From: Nipponacmea schrenckii
Taxonomy: Eukaryota; Mollusca; Gastropoda; Lottiidae
Direction: 5' to 3'
NCBI GenBank assembly: GCA_030562195.1
Contig: JAUJPP010000011.1
Span: forward strand, 558,001-622,000
Length of the DNA: 64,000 bases
Made by a program: the position numbers and the translations under genes
Part shown: positions 33,056 through 47,090 of the stretch, in pieces
Position numbering within the stretch: position 1 is the first letter of the stretch
How the letters are laid out: each line of letters begins with the position of its first letter
Notes under the pieces: generated by a model
The model's input: only the letters and a program-made list of their open reading frames with translations
Databases searched by the model: none
Told to the model about the DNA's origin: nothing

Positions 33056-35057
33056 AGCCACACGTGGCACAGAGTGGGACTTTGCTAACGTTGCAAAATT
33101 GCAACAGACAGGCCGAAACATCAGATTTTCTGGGAGCATATGGCCAAAGCAACGAGGTATCTGTGTGCAAAGATTTTTTTGGAAAAACGTTATTTCCTAT
33201 TGACGTAATTCGCTGACCTATATAAATGCTAAATTGAAAGTTTACCCGGATGTGCCACGCCCATCTCATTTGTTTTTTGCGTAAATCTAATAACATTCAA
33301 AATATATATTCACGGTACAAATTTGAAGCTTGTACATTTAAAAGATCACGAAATATGCACAAATACATTTCAAAAAGGCAAAATGTACTTTAATTTTAAA
33401 AGTGCAAAAATTAAATTTTAATTTTAAAAACTTTTGTTATACATTGCTGGAAAGTGGACAAAAAGCCCCTTAAGAATCTGAAAATAATAAACCTATAAAT
33501 TAATTAGGTCACGCTCTAGAGCAGTCCAAAGTTGTGAATTTTGCTGTTTTCAGGCAGCTATAAAACCGGAAGTGGACGTCGGAGGTCAAATGTCAAAGTA
33601 TTAAATGATAGACACGGTCAATGACCTTTGACCTACTAAAGTTCAAGGTCACCAAGGGTCAAGGTCACGAGAAATAAGCTTCCAAAATTAGAAAAAAAAT
33701 ATTAACTGGTTTCCTATTTTCGAAAAATTGCAACAAACAGGCCGAATTATCTGATTTTCTGGAATAAACTGGCCAAAGCAATGAGGTATCTGTGTGCAAA
33801 GTACTTTTTAAAAAAAGGCTATTTACTGCAGCCGTAATTCGCTGACCCATATAAATGGTAAATCGGAATTTTACACGGATATGCCACGCCCATCTCATTT
33901 TTTTTTATATAAATCAAATCACATTCAAAATGAATATTCACGGTACAAATTTGAAGTTTGTACATCTAATAGATCACGAGATATACATACATACATTTCA
34001 AGCAAACGTAAATACGGCAAAATATACTCAAATTTTCAAAAATCAAAAACTTCAATTTTCATTTTAACAACTTTTGTTGTACATCGTTGGAAAGAGGACA
34101 AAAAGCACTTTAAGAATCTGAAAAAAATAACACTCTAAATTAATTAGGTCACGCTCTAGAGCAGTTCAAAGTTGCGAATTTTGCTGTTTTTGGGCAGCTA
34201 TAAAACCGGAAGTAGACGTCGGAGGTCAAAGGTCAAAGTATCAACTGATAGCCAAGGTCAATGACCTTTGACCTGCTAAAGGTCATGGTCACCAAAGGTC
34301 AAGGTCACGAGAAATAAGCCCCCAAACTTTGAAAAAATTCAACCGGATGTTGCAAAAATGCAAAAGCGAAATTCAAAAATCGACTTCCAATGTTTTTTTG
34401 CAATTTTTATGTTCTTTCATTTGACACCAAAATCATCTCAATCGGATAAGCCATAATGTCTGAATTAAATTCGCTCAATTTCAGAAAAATCAAAATGGCG
34501 GCGAAAGTTGCGCATGCGGCCTTGATTTTATTTTCTTCGCTATTTTGTATGGCTAATGGCTACCCGATGATACAAGTTTGAATCTCATACATTAATAAAA
34601 CCGGAAGTTATTCAATCGGACGTAAAACTCTATTTTTCGCAAAAACCGGAAGTGACGCAAAAATTTTGACCTACTTTTTGGAAATCATTCTATGGGCTAC
34701 ATATACTCAATTTTTTTAAGATTAATCGGTCTTTAAATAACAAAGTTGCAAAAATGTGCAAAATACGGCAAAAAAATGTGTGCTACGAATTTTCGAATTT
34801 TGAAATTTTGAAATTGCTATCTTGTTGGAAATTGTTTCAAGTTTTCAAAAATGCAAACCCGACGAAAATCGGTCCAAAAATGCGAGTTCTAGAGCCACTG
34901 ACCGACTTTTTAGACATGTTGCAATGCAGCACTTCCGGTTTTGCAAAAATGTTCCAATTTATATTTAATAGAAACGTCGCCGCAACAGATGGTCTAGAGA
35001 AGTTGTGAAATTGCTGCAACTATTGCAGCCTAGGCTGTGTGCCCTGTGTAAATTTCG

Positions 35058-35089
<32 letters not shown>

Positions 35090-35138
35090 CAAACCGAAAA
35101 CAAACTGGGACTTTGCGGTAGCAAAGTCCCACAACTAG
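33056..35138 (+). repeat. Repeat unit, 2 alpha + beta type 2
   Basis: 2,083 bp; alpha anchors near 33517 and 34153; YY1-like and NRF1-like words near 34492-34520. Normal tail with loop GGTA; the next element (E1) starts directly after CTAG. Confidence 0.8.
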
Positions 35139-37259
35139 AGCCGTACGCCTAACGGCACTGAAGCAGTGCGTTCCATCCAGGGATACGTTCGTTAAGCAAA
35201 AGACAGAAAGGGTATATTAAAAAAAATGTGCATTATAAATGGATTTGGATTTCATAACAAACGCTCCTATCCCCCCTCCCATTCCCCCCCCTTTCCCCCT
35301 CCCCATCCTTAGCCCTCATCATCAATTAAGATAGGTAATAAGTTAAAATCATAATAAAAAAAATTCGTTTAATCAAAAAAAGATATTCGGATCGCCGAAA
35401 CTCATATTTTGTAAATCGCCCAAACGCAGAGAATAATATCCAATGGATTGTTTCATATATTAAATTCGCAATTTTCAGATGGCGATGAAACCAAAAGTAC
35501 ACATTGTACAACATAGCATTGGATAGACATTGTCGAAAGCTATATATTTTGTACAAATCAAAAGGTCACTAATGGTTTAAATTATTTATATTGAGTAGAG
35601 TTCTGTCCCTTAGACCATTATTCCACTCAACTGTATATTATTGTTGCATAAGAGATACAATTTAAAATTCTAAAGATTGTAATTTCGTTCAAAATATTCC
35701 ATATTTACATCACCCACAACAGGAAGTAAACCACAATTTCATTTATTTAATACATATAAAACCTTTGAATCATTTTAACTGGATGTAGAACGATTAAACT
35801 AAAAAATAAATTTGGATCGCTGAAACTCATATCTTGTAGATCGCCCAAACGCAACACACATTAAACAGATTGTTTTATAGGGAAAATTCGCAATTTTTAA
35901 ATGGCGATGAAAGCGGAAATATACATCTTACAATAAAGCTTTATATATCATTGGATAGATCTTCTCGAGAGCTATCACGTTTGTACAGGTCAAAAATTCG
36001 TCAAAGGTCAACGTCACAATATACGACCCTTCAAAGTTTTTAAAAATTTTAATCGTAAAAAAATCAAAATCAAAATCGAAATTCAAAAATCGGTTTCCAT
36101 ATATATTTCGTCAATCGGTTATAGATTCTATATACATCAAAATAACACAAATCGAATTATCCCCCGAGACCCTATTTCGATTTAAAGAAAAACACGCACA
36201 GTTAGTATAGAAGAAATAACAAAATTTTGAAATTTTTAAACGCGCAATTTTGATCAAAATACCAAGTGTGATATATTAATAGAAAGATGAGATTAAGCGT
36301 AAAAGGAATATGTAAGAAATTCTGTCCTATGTAAATTAGGTCACGTGATAGAGCTCTTTAAAATAAAAATTCGTGATTTTCAATAGGCTGCAAAACCGGA
36401 AGTAAACATCGGACAACAAAAGTGAACATACCATTGGGTAGATATAATCAAGGGCAATAACTTTTGTTCGGGTCAAAAGGTCACCGAAGGTCAAGGTCGC
36501 GAAATATGACCTTTTAAATTTTTGACAATTACTGGAAAATTTCAACCGGAAATAAAAGAAAAGCAAAAGCGAAATTCAAAAATCCCTTCCCATACTTTTT
36601 TGCGCAATCGTTGAATGTTTTTAGAAAATCTAAAATTATGGAAATTAGATTTAACCCTGAGGCCCCATTTTGAGTTTTACAAAAGTTAGTCATATCAACA
36701 TGGCGGCTGATCCGTTACTTCCGGTTCGGATTTTTTTAATTTAGCATCATTTAATAGACAATTGTAGCTAATTGCAAAATAAATTTTTTATATATCTTCT
36801 ATATTTCGGAAGTGCAAAATTCAACTTTAAAAGCAAATAACTTCAAAACCGGAAGTGATATCGAAATTTTGAAAATGAACTTTGGTTCGCAATCAAAATG
36901 TCTTTATATCTGTAAGTTTTCAAGTCGATCGAAAGAAAACTGTAGAAGTAAAAAAATGCTAAAAATTCAAAATTCAAAAAGTCAGCGACAAAGTTGGGAA
37001 ATGTTTAATTCTCAAATTGCTATCTTTTAGAACTAAGTTCAATGTAGTTATCTAAAAAAGAACGATCAACATTGGATCAAAAATAAAGCCGCAAATTGAA
37101 AAAGAAAGAAAAACTTTGGAATGCGCTACGTCATTTCCTGTTAAAAAAAAATGCATCAAATTACATTCATTAACATTACTTTCACGAGTACGACAAGAAA
37201 ATGGAAAGAGTGAATTCATAGCATATGTAGTTTTGGCTGGGCGCTCTGGGAAGAATTCG

Positions 37260-37292
<33 letters not shown>

Positions 37293-37333
37293 GAAAACAA
37301 AGCAGTGCGTTCGAATGAACGCACTGCAACTAG
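35139..37333 (+). repeat. Diverged element E1 with its own terminal word
   Basis: 2,195 bp. Start: A, hairpin GCCGT / ACGGC (35140-35144 and 35152-35156), S = GCAGTGCGTTC at 35163-35173. End: A tract, S again at 37302-37312, loop GAAT, complement of S at 37317-37327, AACTAG. The interior has two diverged cores, one lacking most GGTCA repeats (near 35800-36200) and one with GGTCACGTGAT, CAAAACCGGAAGT and CATGGCGGC words (36340-36730). No open frame. A minus-strand relative lies at 62434-64000. Confidence 0.75.
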
Positions 37334-39412
37334 AGCCACACGTGGCACAGAGTGGGACTTTGCTAACGTTGCAAAATTGCAACAAACAGGTCGAAACATC
37401 TGATTTTCTGGGAGAAACTGGCCAAAGCAACGAGGTATCTGTGTGCAAAGAATTTTTTGGAAAAATGTTATTTCCTACAGATGTAAAGCGCTGACCGATA
37501 TAACTGGTAAATTGGAAGTTTACCCGTATGTGCCACGCCCATCTAATTTACTTTTGCGTAAATCTAATCTCATACAAAATATATATTCATGGTTCAAATT
37601 TAAAGCTTGTACATCTAATAGATCACGAGATATACACAAATACGTTTCAAAAAAGCAAAATGTACTTTAATTTTAAAAGTCCAAAAATTAAATTTTCATT
37701 TTAAAAACTTTTATTGTGCATCGCTGGAAAGAGGACAAAAGGCGTCTTGGGAATGTGAAAAAAATAACCCTCTAAATTAATTAGGTCACGCTCTAGAGCA
37801 GTCCAACGTTGCAAATTTTGGTGCTTCGAGCAGCTATAAAACCGGAAATAGACATCAGAAGTCTAATGCCAAATTGTCAACTGATAGCTAAAGTCAGTGA
37901 CCAATGACCTTGTAAAGGTCAAGGTCACCAAAGGTCAAAGTCACTAGAAATAAGCCCCCAAACTAAAAAAAAACCTGATTTTTTGCAAATGTCGCAAAAT
38001 TGCAACAAACAGGCAGAAACATTTGATTTTTTGGGATAAACTGGCCAAAGTAATGAGATATATGTTTGCAAGGTACTTTTTTGAAAAACGTTATTTACTG
38101 CAGCCGTAATTCGCTGACCGATATAAATGGTAAATTTGAAGTTCACCCGGATGTGCCACGCCCATCTCGTTTTTTTGGAGGGGAATCTAATCATATTCAA
38201 AATGTATATTCACAGTAAAAATTTGAAGCTTGTACTGCTAATAGATCACGAGATATACACACATACATTTCAAGGAAGCGAAAATACGGCAAAATGTACT
38301 TTTCTTTGCAAAAATCAAAAAATTCAATTTTCATTTTACGAACTTTTGTTATATATCGTTGGAAAGAGGACAAAAAGCACTTTAAGAATCTGAAAAAATT
38401 AACACTCTAAATTAATTAGGTCACGCTCTAGACCAGCCCAAAGTTGCGAATTTTGCTGTTTTCGGGCAGCTATAAAACCGGAAGTAGACGTCGGAGGTCA
38501 AAGTTCAAAGTATCAACTGATAGCCAAGGTCAATTACCTTTGACCTATTAAAGGTCACGGTCATCAAAGGTCAAGGTCACGAGAAATAAGCCCCCAAACT
38601 TCGAAAAAATTCAACCGGATGTTGCAAAAATGCAAAAGCGAAATTCAAAATTCGGCTCCCATACTTTTTTTCGCAATCGTTTAGACTTTCTAAAAATACT
38701 AATAACACACAAGTCACTCTTACCGTAGAGGCCCCATTTTGAGTTTTACAAAAAAGTGACATTTCAAGATGGCGGCCAAAGTTTCACTTCCGGTTCAGAT
38801 TTTTTCTTCTTCGTTTTTTTGTATTCAAATTTAATTACGATCGACATTAATTTTGTTGCGATACATCAATTACAGCACAAGTAGGTCAACCGGAAGTTTA
38901 AACCCTTTTTACGCTTAAACCGAAAATGAAGCAAAAATTTTGACTCTGCAAATGTATTTATATTCATGACACTTGAAGGCACCCAAATTTTCAGATCAAT
39001 CCGTCTTAAAATAGCAAAGTTGCAAAAATTTGCAAAATACGGCAAAAAAATGTGTGCTATGAATTTTCGAATTTCGAAATTTTGTAACTGCTATCTTGTT
39101 GGAAATTGTTTCAAGTTTTCAAAAATGCAAACCCAAAGAAAATCGATTGAAAATTGCGACTTCTAGAGCCACTGACCGACTTTTGAGGAATGTTGCAATG
39201 CAGCACTTCCGGTTTTGCAAAAATGTACCAATTTATATTCATTAGAAACGTCGACACTACAGAAGGTCTGGAGATGTTGTGAAATTGCTGCAACTATTGC
39301 AGCCTAGGCTGTGTGCCCTGTGTAAATTTCGAAAAAAAAAAAAAAAAAAAAAAAAGAATTGACAAACCGAAAACAAACTGGGACTTTGCTGAAAGCAAAG
39401 TCCCACAACTAG
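37334..39412 (+). repeat. Repeat unit, 2 alpha + beta type 1
   Basis: 2,079 bp; alpha anchors near 37790 and 38429 (the second reads GCTCTAGACC, breaking the palindrome). Tail hairpin with loop GAA. Confidence 0.8.
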
Positions 39413-40775
39413 AGCCACACGTGGCACAGAGTGGGACTTTGCTAACGTTGCAAAATTGCAACAAATAGCCCGAAACATTTGATTTTCTGGAAGAATCTGG
39501 CCAAAGCAACGAGGTATCTGTGTGCAAAGTACTTTTTTGTAAAACGTTTTTTCCTACAGATGTAAAGCACTGACCGATATAAGTGAAGAATTGGAAGTTT
39601 ACCCGGATATGCCACGCCCATCTCATTTATTTTGGCGTAAATCTAATCACATTTGAAATGTATATTCGCGGTACAAATTTGAAGCTTGTACAGCTAATAG
39701 ATCACGAGATATACACAAATACATTTCAAAAAAACAAAATGTACTTTAATTTTAAAAGTGCAAAAATCAAATTTTCATTTTAAAATTTTTTGTTATACAT
39801 CGTTGGAAAGAGGACAAAAAGCACTTTAAGAATCTGAAAAAAATAACACTCTAAATTAATTAGGTCACGCTCTAGAGCAGTCCAAAGTTGCGAATTTTGC
39901 TGTTTTTGGGCAGCTATAAAACCGGAAGTAGACGTCGGAGGTCAAAGGTCAAAGTATCAACTGATAGCCAAGGTCAATGACCTTTGACCTACTAAAGTTC
40001 ACTGTCACCAAAGGTCAAGGTCACGAGAAATAAGCTTTTAAAAATTGAAAAAATTCAACCGGAAGTTGCAAAAAAACAAAATCGAAATTCAAAAATCGGC
40101 TTCCCAGTTTTGGCTACAATTTTTGTGTTCTTTCATTTGACACCAAAATCATCAAGATCGGACCAGCCATAATGTCTGAATAAAAATCGGCCACTTTCAG
40201 GAAAATCAAAATGGCGGCGAAAGTTGCGCATGCGGCCTTGATTTTATTTTCTTCGTTTTTTTGGGATGGCTAATGGCTACCCAATGATACAAGTTTGAAT
40301 GTCATACATTAATAAAACCGGAAGTTATTCAACATGACGTAAAACTCCATTTTTCGCAAAAACCGGAAGTGACGCAAAACTTTTGACCTACTTTTTGAAA
40401 ATAGTTTCATGGGCTTCTTGTGCTCATTTTTTTTTTAGATCGATCACACTAAAAACAAAAAAGTTGCAAAAAATTGCAAAAAACGGCAAGAAAATGTGTG
40501 CTACGAATCTTTGAAAATTGAAATTTTTGAACTGCTATCTGATCAGAAGTTACTTGCAGATTACAAAAATGAAAACCCGAAGAAAATCGATCAAAAATTG
40601 CGACAGCTAGAGCCAATTTGCTACTTTTTAGGTTTGTTGCAACGCAGCACTTCCGGTTTTGCAAAAATGTTCCAATTTATATTCATTAGAAACGTCGCCA
40701 CTACAGAAGGTCTAGAGAAGTTGCGAAAAAATTGCAACTATTGTAGCCTAGGCTGTGTGAGGTGTGTAAATTTCG

Positions 40776-40807
<32 letters not shown>

Positions 40808-40918
40808 ATTGACAAACCGAAAACAAACTGGGACTTTGCGGTAGCAAAGTCCCACAAAAAAGAATTGACAAACCGAAAACAAACTGGGACTTTGCTGAAA
40901 GCAAAGTCCCACAACTAG
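39413..40918 (+). repeat. Repeat unit, 1 alpha + beta type 2, double tail
   Basis: 1,506 bp; one alpha (anchor near 39871). The tail is repeated: the first hairpin has loop GGTA and ends CCCACAA, then AAAAGAATTGACAAACCG leads to a second hairpin with loop GAA. Confidence 0.8.
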
Positions 40919-42920
40919 AGCCACACGTGGCACAGAGTGGGACTTTGCTAACGTTGCAAAATTGCAACAAACAGCCCGAAGCATTTGATTTTCTGGGAGA
41001 AACTGGCCAAAGCAACGAGGTATCTGTGTGCAAAGTACCTTTTGAAAAACGTTATTTCCTACACACGTAGAGCGCTGACCGACATAAATGAAAAATTGTA
41101 AGTTTACCCGGATGTGCCACGCCCATCTCATTTATTTTGCGTAAATCTAATCATATTTGAAATGTATATTAACGGTACAAATTTGAAGCTTGAAAAACTA
41201 ATAGATCACGAGATATACACAAATACATTTCAAAAGAGCAAAATGTACTTTAATTTTAAAAGTACAAAAATTAAATTTTCATTTTAAAAACTTTTTTTTA
41301 TTCTTTGATGGAAAGTGGACAAAAAGCGCCTTAAGAATCTGAAAAAAATAACCCTCTAAATTAATTAGGTCACGCTCTAGAGCAGTCCAAATTTGTGAAT
41401 ATTGCTGTTTTCGGGCAGCTATAAAACCGGAAGTTGACGTCGGAGGTCAAATGTCAAACAATTAAATGATAGATAAGGTCAATGACTTTTGACCTACAAA
41501 AGGTCAAGGTCACCAATCGTCAAGGTCATGAGAAATAAGCTTCCAAAATTAGAAAAAATTAACCGGTTTTCTATTGTCGAGAAATTGCAACAAACAGGCC
41601 GAATCATCTGATTTTCTGGGATGAACTGGCCAAAGCAATAAGGTATCTGTGTGCAAAGTACTTTTTAAAAAAAACGCTTTTTCCTACAGACGTAATTCGC
41701 TGACCCATGAAAAGGGTAAATTCGAAATTTACACGGATGTGCCACGCCCCTCTCAATTTTTTTTAGCGTGAATCTAATCACATTCATAATGTATATTCAC
41801 GGTACAAATTTGAAGTTTGTACATTTAATAGATCACGAGATATACACACATACATTTCAAACAATCGTAAATACAGCAAATTGTACTGTTATGTTCAAAA
41901 ATCAAAAAGTTCAATTTTCATTTTACAAACTTTTGTTATATATCGTTGGAAAGAGGACAAAAAGCACCTTAAGAATCTGGAGAAAATAACGCTCTAAATT
42001 TATTAGGTCACACTCTAGAGCTACCCAAAGTTGCGAATTTTGCTGTTTTCGGGCAGCTATAAAACCGGAAGTAGACGTTGGAGGTCAAAGGTCAAAGTAG
42101 CAACTGATAGCCAAGGTCAATGACCTTTGACCTACTAAAGGTCACGGTCACCAAAGGTCAAGGTCACGAGAAATAAGCCCCCAAACTTAGAAAAAATTCA
42201 ACCGGATGTTGCAAAAATGCAAAAGCGAAATTCAAAAATCGGCTCGCAATGTTTTTTTCGCAATCGACTGAGAATTTCCCCGAAATGTAATTATCGCAGA
42301 AATTAGACATAACCCTGAGGCCCCATTTTTACTTTTACAAAAAAGTAACATTTCAAGATGGCGGCCAAAGTTTCACTTCCGGTTCGGATTTTTTCTTCTT
42401 CGTTTTTTTGTGTTCTCATTTAATTAAGATTGACATAAATTTTGTTTCGATACACCAATTACAGCATAAGTGGGTCAACCGGAAGTTTAAACCCTTTTTA
42501 CGTTGAAACCGGAAATGAAGCCACAATTTTGACTCTGTCAATGTTTTTATATTCGTGACACTTGAAGGTACCCAAATTTTCAGATCAATCGGTCTTAAAA
42601 TGGCAAAGTTGCAAAAATGTGCAAAATACGGCAAAAAAATGTATGCTATGAATTTCCGAATTTCGAAATTTTTTAACTGCTATATTGTTGGAAATTGTTT
42701 CAAGTTTTCAAAAATGGAAACCCGAAGAAAATCGATCAAAAATTGCGACTTCTAGAGCCACTGACCGACTTTTTAAGCATGTTGCAATGTAGCACTTCCG
42801 GTTTTGCAAAAATGTTCCATTTTATATTTATGCAACACGTCGCCACTACAGAAGGTCAGGAGATGTTGTGAAATTGCTGCAACTATTGCAGCCTTGGCTG
42901 TGTGCCCTGTGTAAATTTCG

Positions 42921-42960
<40 letters not shown>

Positions 42961-43009
42961 CAAACCGAAAACAAACTGGGACTTTGCGGTAGCAAAGTCC
43001 CACAACTAG
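40919..43009 (+). repeat. Repeat unit, 2 alpha + beta type 1
   Basis: 2,091 bp; alpha anchors near 41374 and 42015. Very long A tract (about 36 nt, 42921-42956). Confidence 0.8.
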
Positions 43010-45017
43010 AGCCACACGTGGCACAGAGTGGGACTTTGCTAACGTTGCAAAATTGCAACAAACAGCCCGAAGCATTTGATTTTCTGGCAGAAACTGGCCA
43101 AAGCAACGATGTATCTGTGTGCAAAGTACCTTTTGAAAAACGTTATTTCCTACAGACGTAGAGCGCTGACCGACATAAATGAAAAATTGTAAGTTTACCC
43201 GGATGTGCCACGCCCATCTCATTTATTTTGGCGTAAATCTAATCATATTTGAAATGTATATTAACGGTACAAATTTGAAGCTTGAACATCTAATAGATCA
43301 CGAGATATGCACAAATACATTTCAAAAAAGCAAAATGTACTTTAATTTTAAAAGTGCAAAAATTAAAATTTCATTTTTAAAAAATTTTGTTATTCATTGC
43401 TGGAAAGTGGACAAAAAGTGCCTTAGGAATCTGAAAAAAATAACCGTCTAAATTAATTAGGTCACGCTCTAGAGCAGTCCAAATTTGTGAATTTTGCTGT
43501 TTTCGGGCAGCTATAAAACCGGAAGTTGACGTCGGAGGTCAAATGCCAAATTATTAAATGATAGATAAGGTCAATGACCTTTGACCTAGAAACGCTCAAG
43601 GTCACCAATGGTCAAGGTCATGAGAAATAAGCTTCCAAAATTAACCGGTTTGCTATTGTCGAGAAATTGCAACAAATAGGCCGAATCATCTGATTTTCTG
43701 GGATGAACTGGCCAAAGCAATGAGGTATCTGTGTGCAAAGTACTTTTTAAAAAAAACGCTTTTTCCTACAGACGTAATTCGCTGACCCATGAAAAGGGTA
43801 ATTTCGAAATTTACCCGGATGTGCCACGCCCATCTCATTTTTTTTTAGCGTGAATCTAATCACATTCAAAATCTATATTCACGGTACAAATTTGAAGTTT
43901 GTACATTCAATAGATCACGAGATATACACACATACATTTCAAACAAACGTAAATACAGCAAATTGTACTGTTATGTTCAAAAATCAAAAAGCTCAATTTT
44001 CATTTTACAAACTTTTGTTATATATCGTTGGAAAGAGGACAAAAAGCGCATTAAGAATCTGGAGAAAATAACGCTCTAAATTAATTAGGTCACGCTCTAG
44101 AGCTACCCAAAGTTGCGAATTTTGCTGTTTTTGGGCAGCTATAAAACCGGAAGTAGACGTTGGAGGTCAAAGGTCAAAGTATCAACTGATTGCCAAGGTC
44201 AATGACCTTTGACCTACTAAAGTTCACGGTCACCAAAGGTCAACGTCACGAGAAATAAGCCCCAAAACTTCGAAAAAATTCAACCGGATGTTGCAAAAAT
44301 GCAAAAGCGAAATTCAAAAATCGGCTCGCAATGTTTTTTTCGCAATCGACTGAGGATTCCAAAAATGTAATTATCGCAGAAATTAGGCATAACCCTGAGG
44401 CCCCATTTTTACTTTTACAAAAAAGTAACATTTCAAGATGGCGGCCAAAGTTTCACTTCCGGTTCGGATTTTTTCTTCTTCGTTTTTTTGTATTCTAATT
44501 TAATTAAGATTGACATAAATTTTGTTGCGATACATCAATTACAGCACAAGTAGGTCAACCGGAAGTTTAAACCCTTTTTACGTTGAAACCGGAAATGAAG
44601 CAAAAATTTTGACTCTGCCAATGTTTTTATATTCGTGATACTTGAAGGCACCCAAATTTTCAGATTAATCGGTCTTAAAAAAGCAAAGTTGCAAAAATGT
44701 GCAAAATACGGCAAAAAAATGTATGCTATGAATTTCCGAATTTCGAAATTTTTTAACTGCTATCTTGTTGGAAATTGTTTCAAGTTTTCAAAAATGCAAA
44801 CCCGAAGAAAATCGATCAAAAATTGCGACTTCTAGCGCCACTGACCGACTTTTTAGACATGTTGCAATGTAGCACTTCCGGTTTTGCAAAAATGTTCCAT
44901 TTTATATTTATGCAACACGTCGCCACTACAGAAGGTCTAGAGAAGTTGAGACAATGTTATAACTATTGCAGTCTAGGCGCAGTGAGATGTGTAAATTTCG
45001 AAAAAAAAAAAAAATAG
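43010..45017 (+). repeat. Repeat unit, 2 alpha + beta type 1, tail lost
   Basis: 2,008 bp; alpha anchors near 43469 and 44096. The A tract joins TAGAGCC without hairpin. A nearly identical copy lies inverted at 60304-62433, where the tail is present twice. Confidence 0.8.
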
Positions 45018-47090
45018 AGCCACACGTGGCACAGAGTGGGACTTTGCTAACGTTGCAAAATTGCAACAAACAGGCCGAAACATCTGATTTTCTGGGAGAA
45101 ACTGGCCAAAGCAACGAGGTATCTGTTTGCAAAGTACTTTTTTGAAAAACGTTATTTCCTACAGACGTAGAGCGCTGACCGATATAAATGAAAAATTGGA
45201 AGTTTATCCGGATGTGCCACGCCCATCTCATTTATTTTGGCGTAATTCTAATCAAAGTTGAAATGTTTATTCACGGTACAAATTTGAAGCTTGTACAGCT
45301 AATAGATCACGAGATATACACAAATACATTTCAAAAAAAAAAAAATGTACTTTAATTTCAAAAGTGCAAAAATTAAATTTTAATTTTTAAAACTTTTGTT
45401 ATACATAGTTGGAAAGTAGACAAAAAGCGCCTTAAGAATCTGAAAAAAATAACCCTGTAAATTAATTAGGTCAGGCTCTACATCAGTCTAAAGTTGTGAA
45501 TTTTGCTGTTTTCGGGCAGATATAAAACCGGAAGTAGACGTCGGAGGTCAAATGTCAATTTGTCAACTGATGGCCAAAGTCAGTGACCTATGACCTTGTA
45601 AAGGTCCAGGCCCCCAAAAGTCAAGGTCACTAGAAATAAGTCCCAAAACAAAACAAAAAACTATTTTTTTTTTGCAAATGTCGCAAAATTGCAAACAGGC
45701 AGAAACATTTGATTTTTCGGGATAAACTGGCCAAAGCAATGAGGTATCTGTGTGCAAAGTACTTTTTTAAAAAAACGCTATTTTCTACAGACGTAATTCG
45801 CTGACCCATGAAAAGGGTAAATTCGAAATTTACCCAGATGTGCCACGCCCATCTCATTTTTTTTAGCGTGAATCTAATCACATTCAAAATGAATATTCAC
45901 GGTACAAATTTGAAGTTTGTACATCTAATAGATCACGAGATATACATACATACATTTCAAGCAAACGCATATACGGCAAAATATACTTAAATTTTCAAAA
46001 ATCAAAAACTTCAATTTTCATTTTGCATACTTTTGTTATACATCCTTGGAAAGAGGACAAAAAGCACTTTAAGAATCTGAAAAAATTAACTCTCTAAATT
46101 AATTAGGTCACGCTCTAGAGCAGTTCAAAGTTGCGAAATTTGCTGTTTTTGGGCAGTTATAAAACCGGAAGTAGACGTCGGAGGTCAAAGGTCAAAGTAT
46201 CAACTGATAGCCAAGGTCAAAGACCTTTGATCTACTAAAGGTCATGGTCATCAAAGGTCAAGGTCACGAGAAATAAGCCCCCAAACTTCGAAAAAATTCA
46301 ACCGGATGTTGCAAAAATGCAAAAGCGAAATTCAAAAATCGACTTCCAATGTTTTGTTGCAATTTTTATGTTCTTTCATTTGACACCAAAATCATCTCAA
46401 TCGGACAAGCCGTAATGTCTGAATTAAATTCGCTCAATTTCAGAAATATCAAAATGGCGGCCAAAGTTGCGCATGCGGCCCTTGATTTTATTTTCTTCGT
46501 TTTTTTGTATGGCTAATGGCTACCCGATGAAACAAGTTTGAATCTCATACATTAATAAAACCGGAAGTTATTCAACCGGACGTAAAACTCCATTTTTCTC
46601 AAAAACCGGAAGTGACGCAAAAATTTTGACCTACTTTTTAAAAAACATTACGTAGGCTTCTTATGCTCAATTTTTTTTAGATGAATCACACTAAAAACAA
46701 CAAAGTTGCAAAAAATTGCAAAATACAACAAAAAAATGTGTGCAACGAATTTTTGAAATTGAAATTTTTGAACTGCTATCTGATCAGAAGTTACTTACAG
46801 ATTACAAAAATGAAAACCCGAAGAAAATCGATCAAAAATTGTGCCAGATAAAGCCAATTTGCTACTTTTGAGACACGTTGCAACGCAGCACTTCCGGTTG
46901 TGCAAAAATGTTCCATTTTATATTTATGCAACACGTCGCCACTACAGAAGGTCTGGAGAAGTTGAGACACAAGTTGCAACTATTGCAGCCTAGGCTGTGT
47001 GCCCTGTGTAAATTTCGAAAAAAAAAAAAAAAAAAAAGGGACATTTCGAAAACAAACTGGGACTTTGCGGTAGCAAAGTCCCACAACTAG
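45018..47090 (+). repeat. Repeat unit, 2 alpha + beta type 2
   Basis: 2,073 bp; first alpha anchor degraded (GGCTCTACATCAGTC near 45474), second near 46114. Some half-sites are mutated (GGTCCAGGCCCCC near 45602). Normal tail before E2. Confidence 0.75.
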
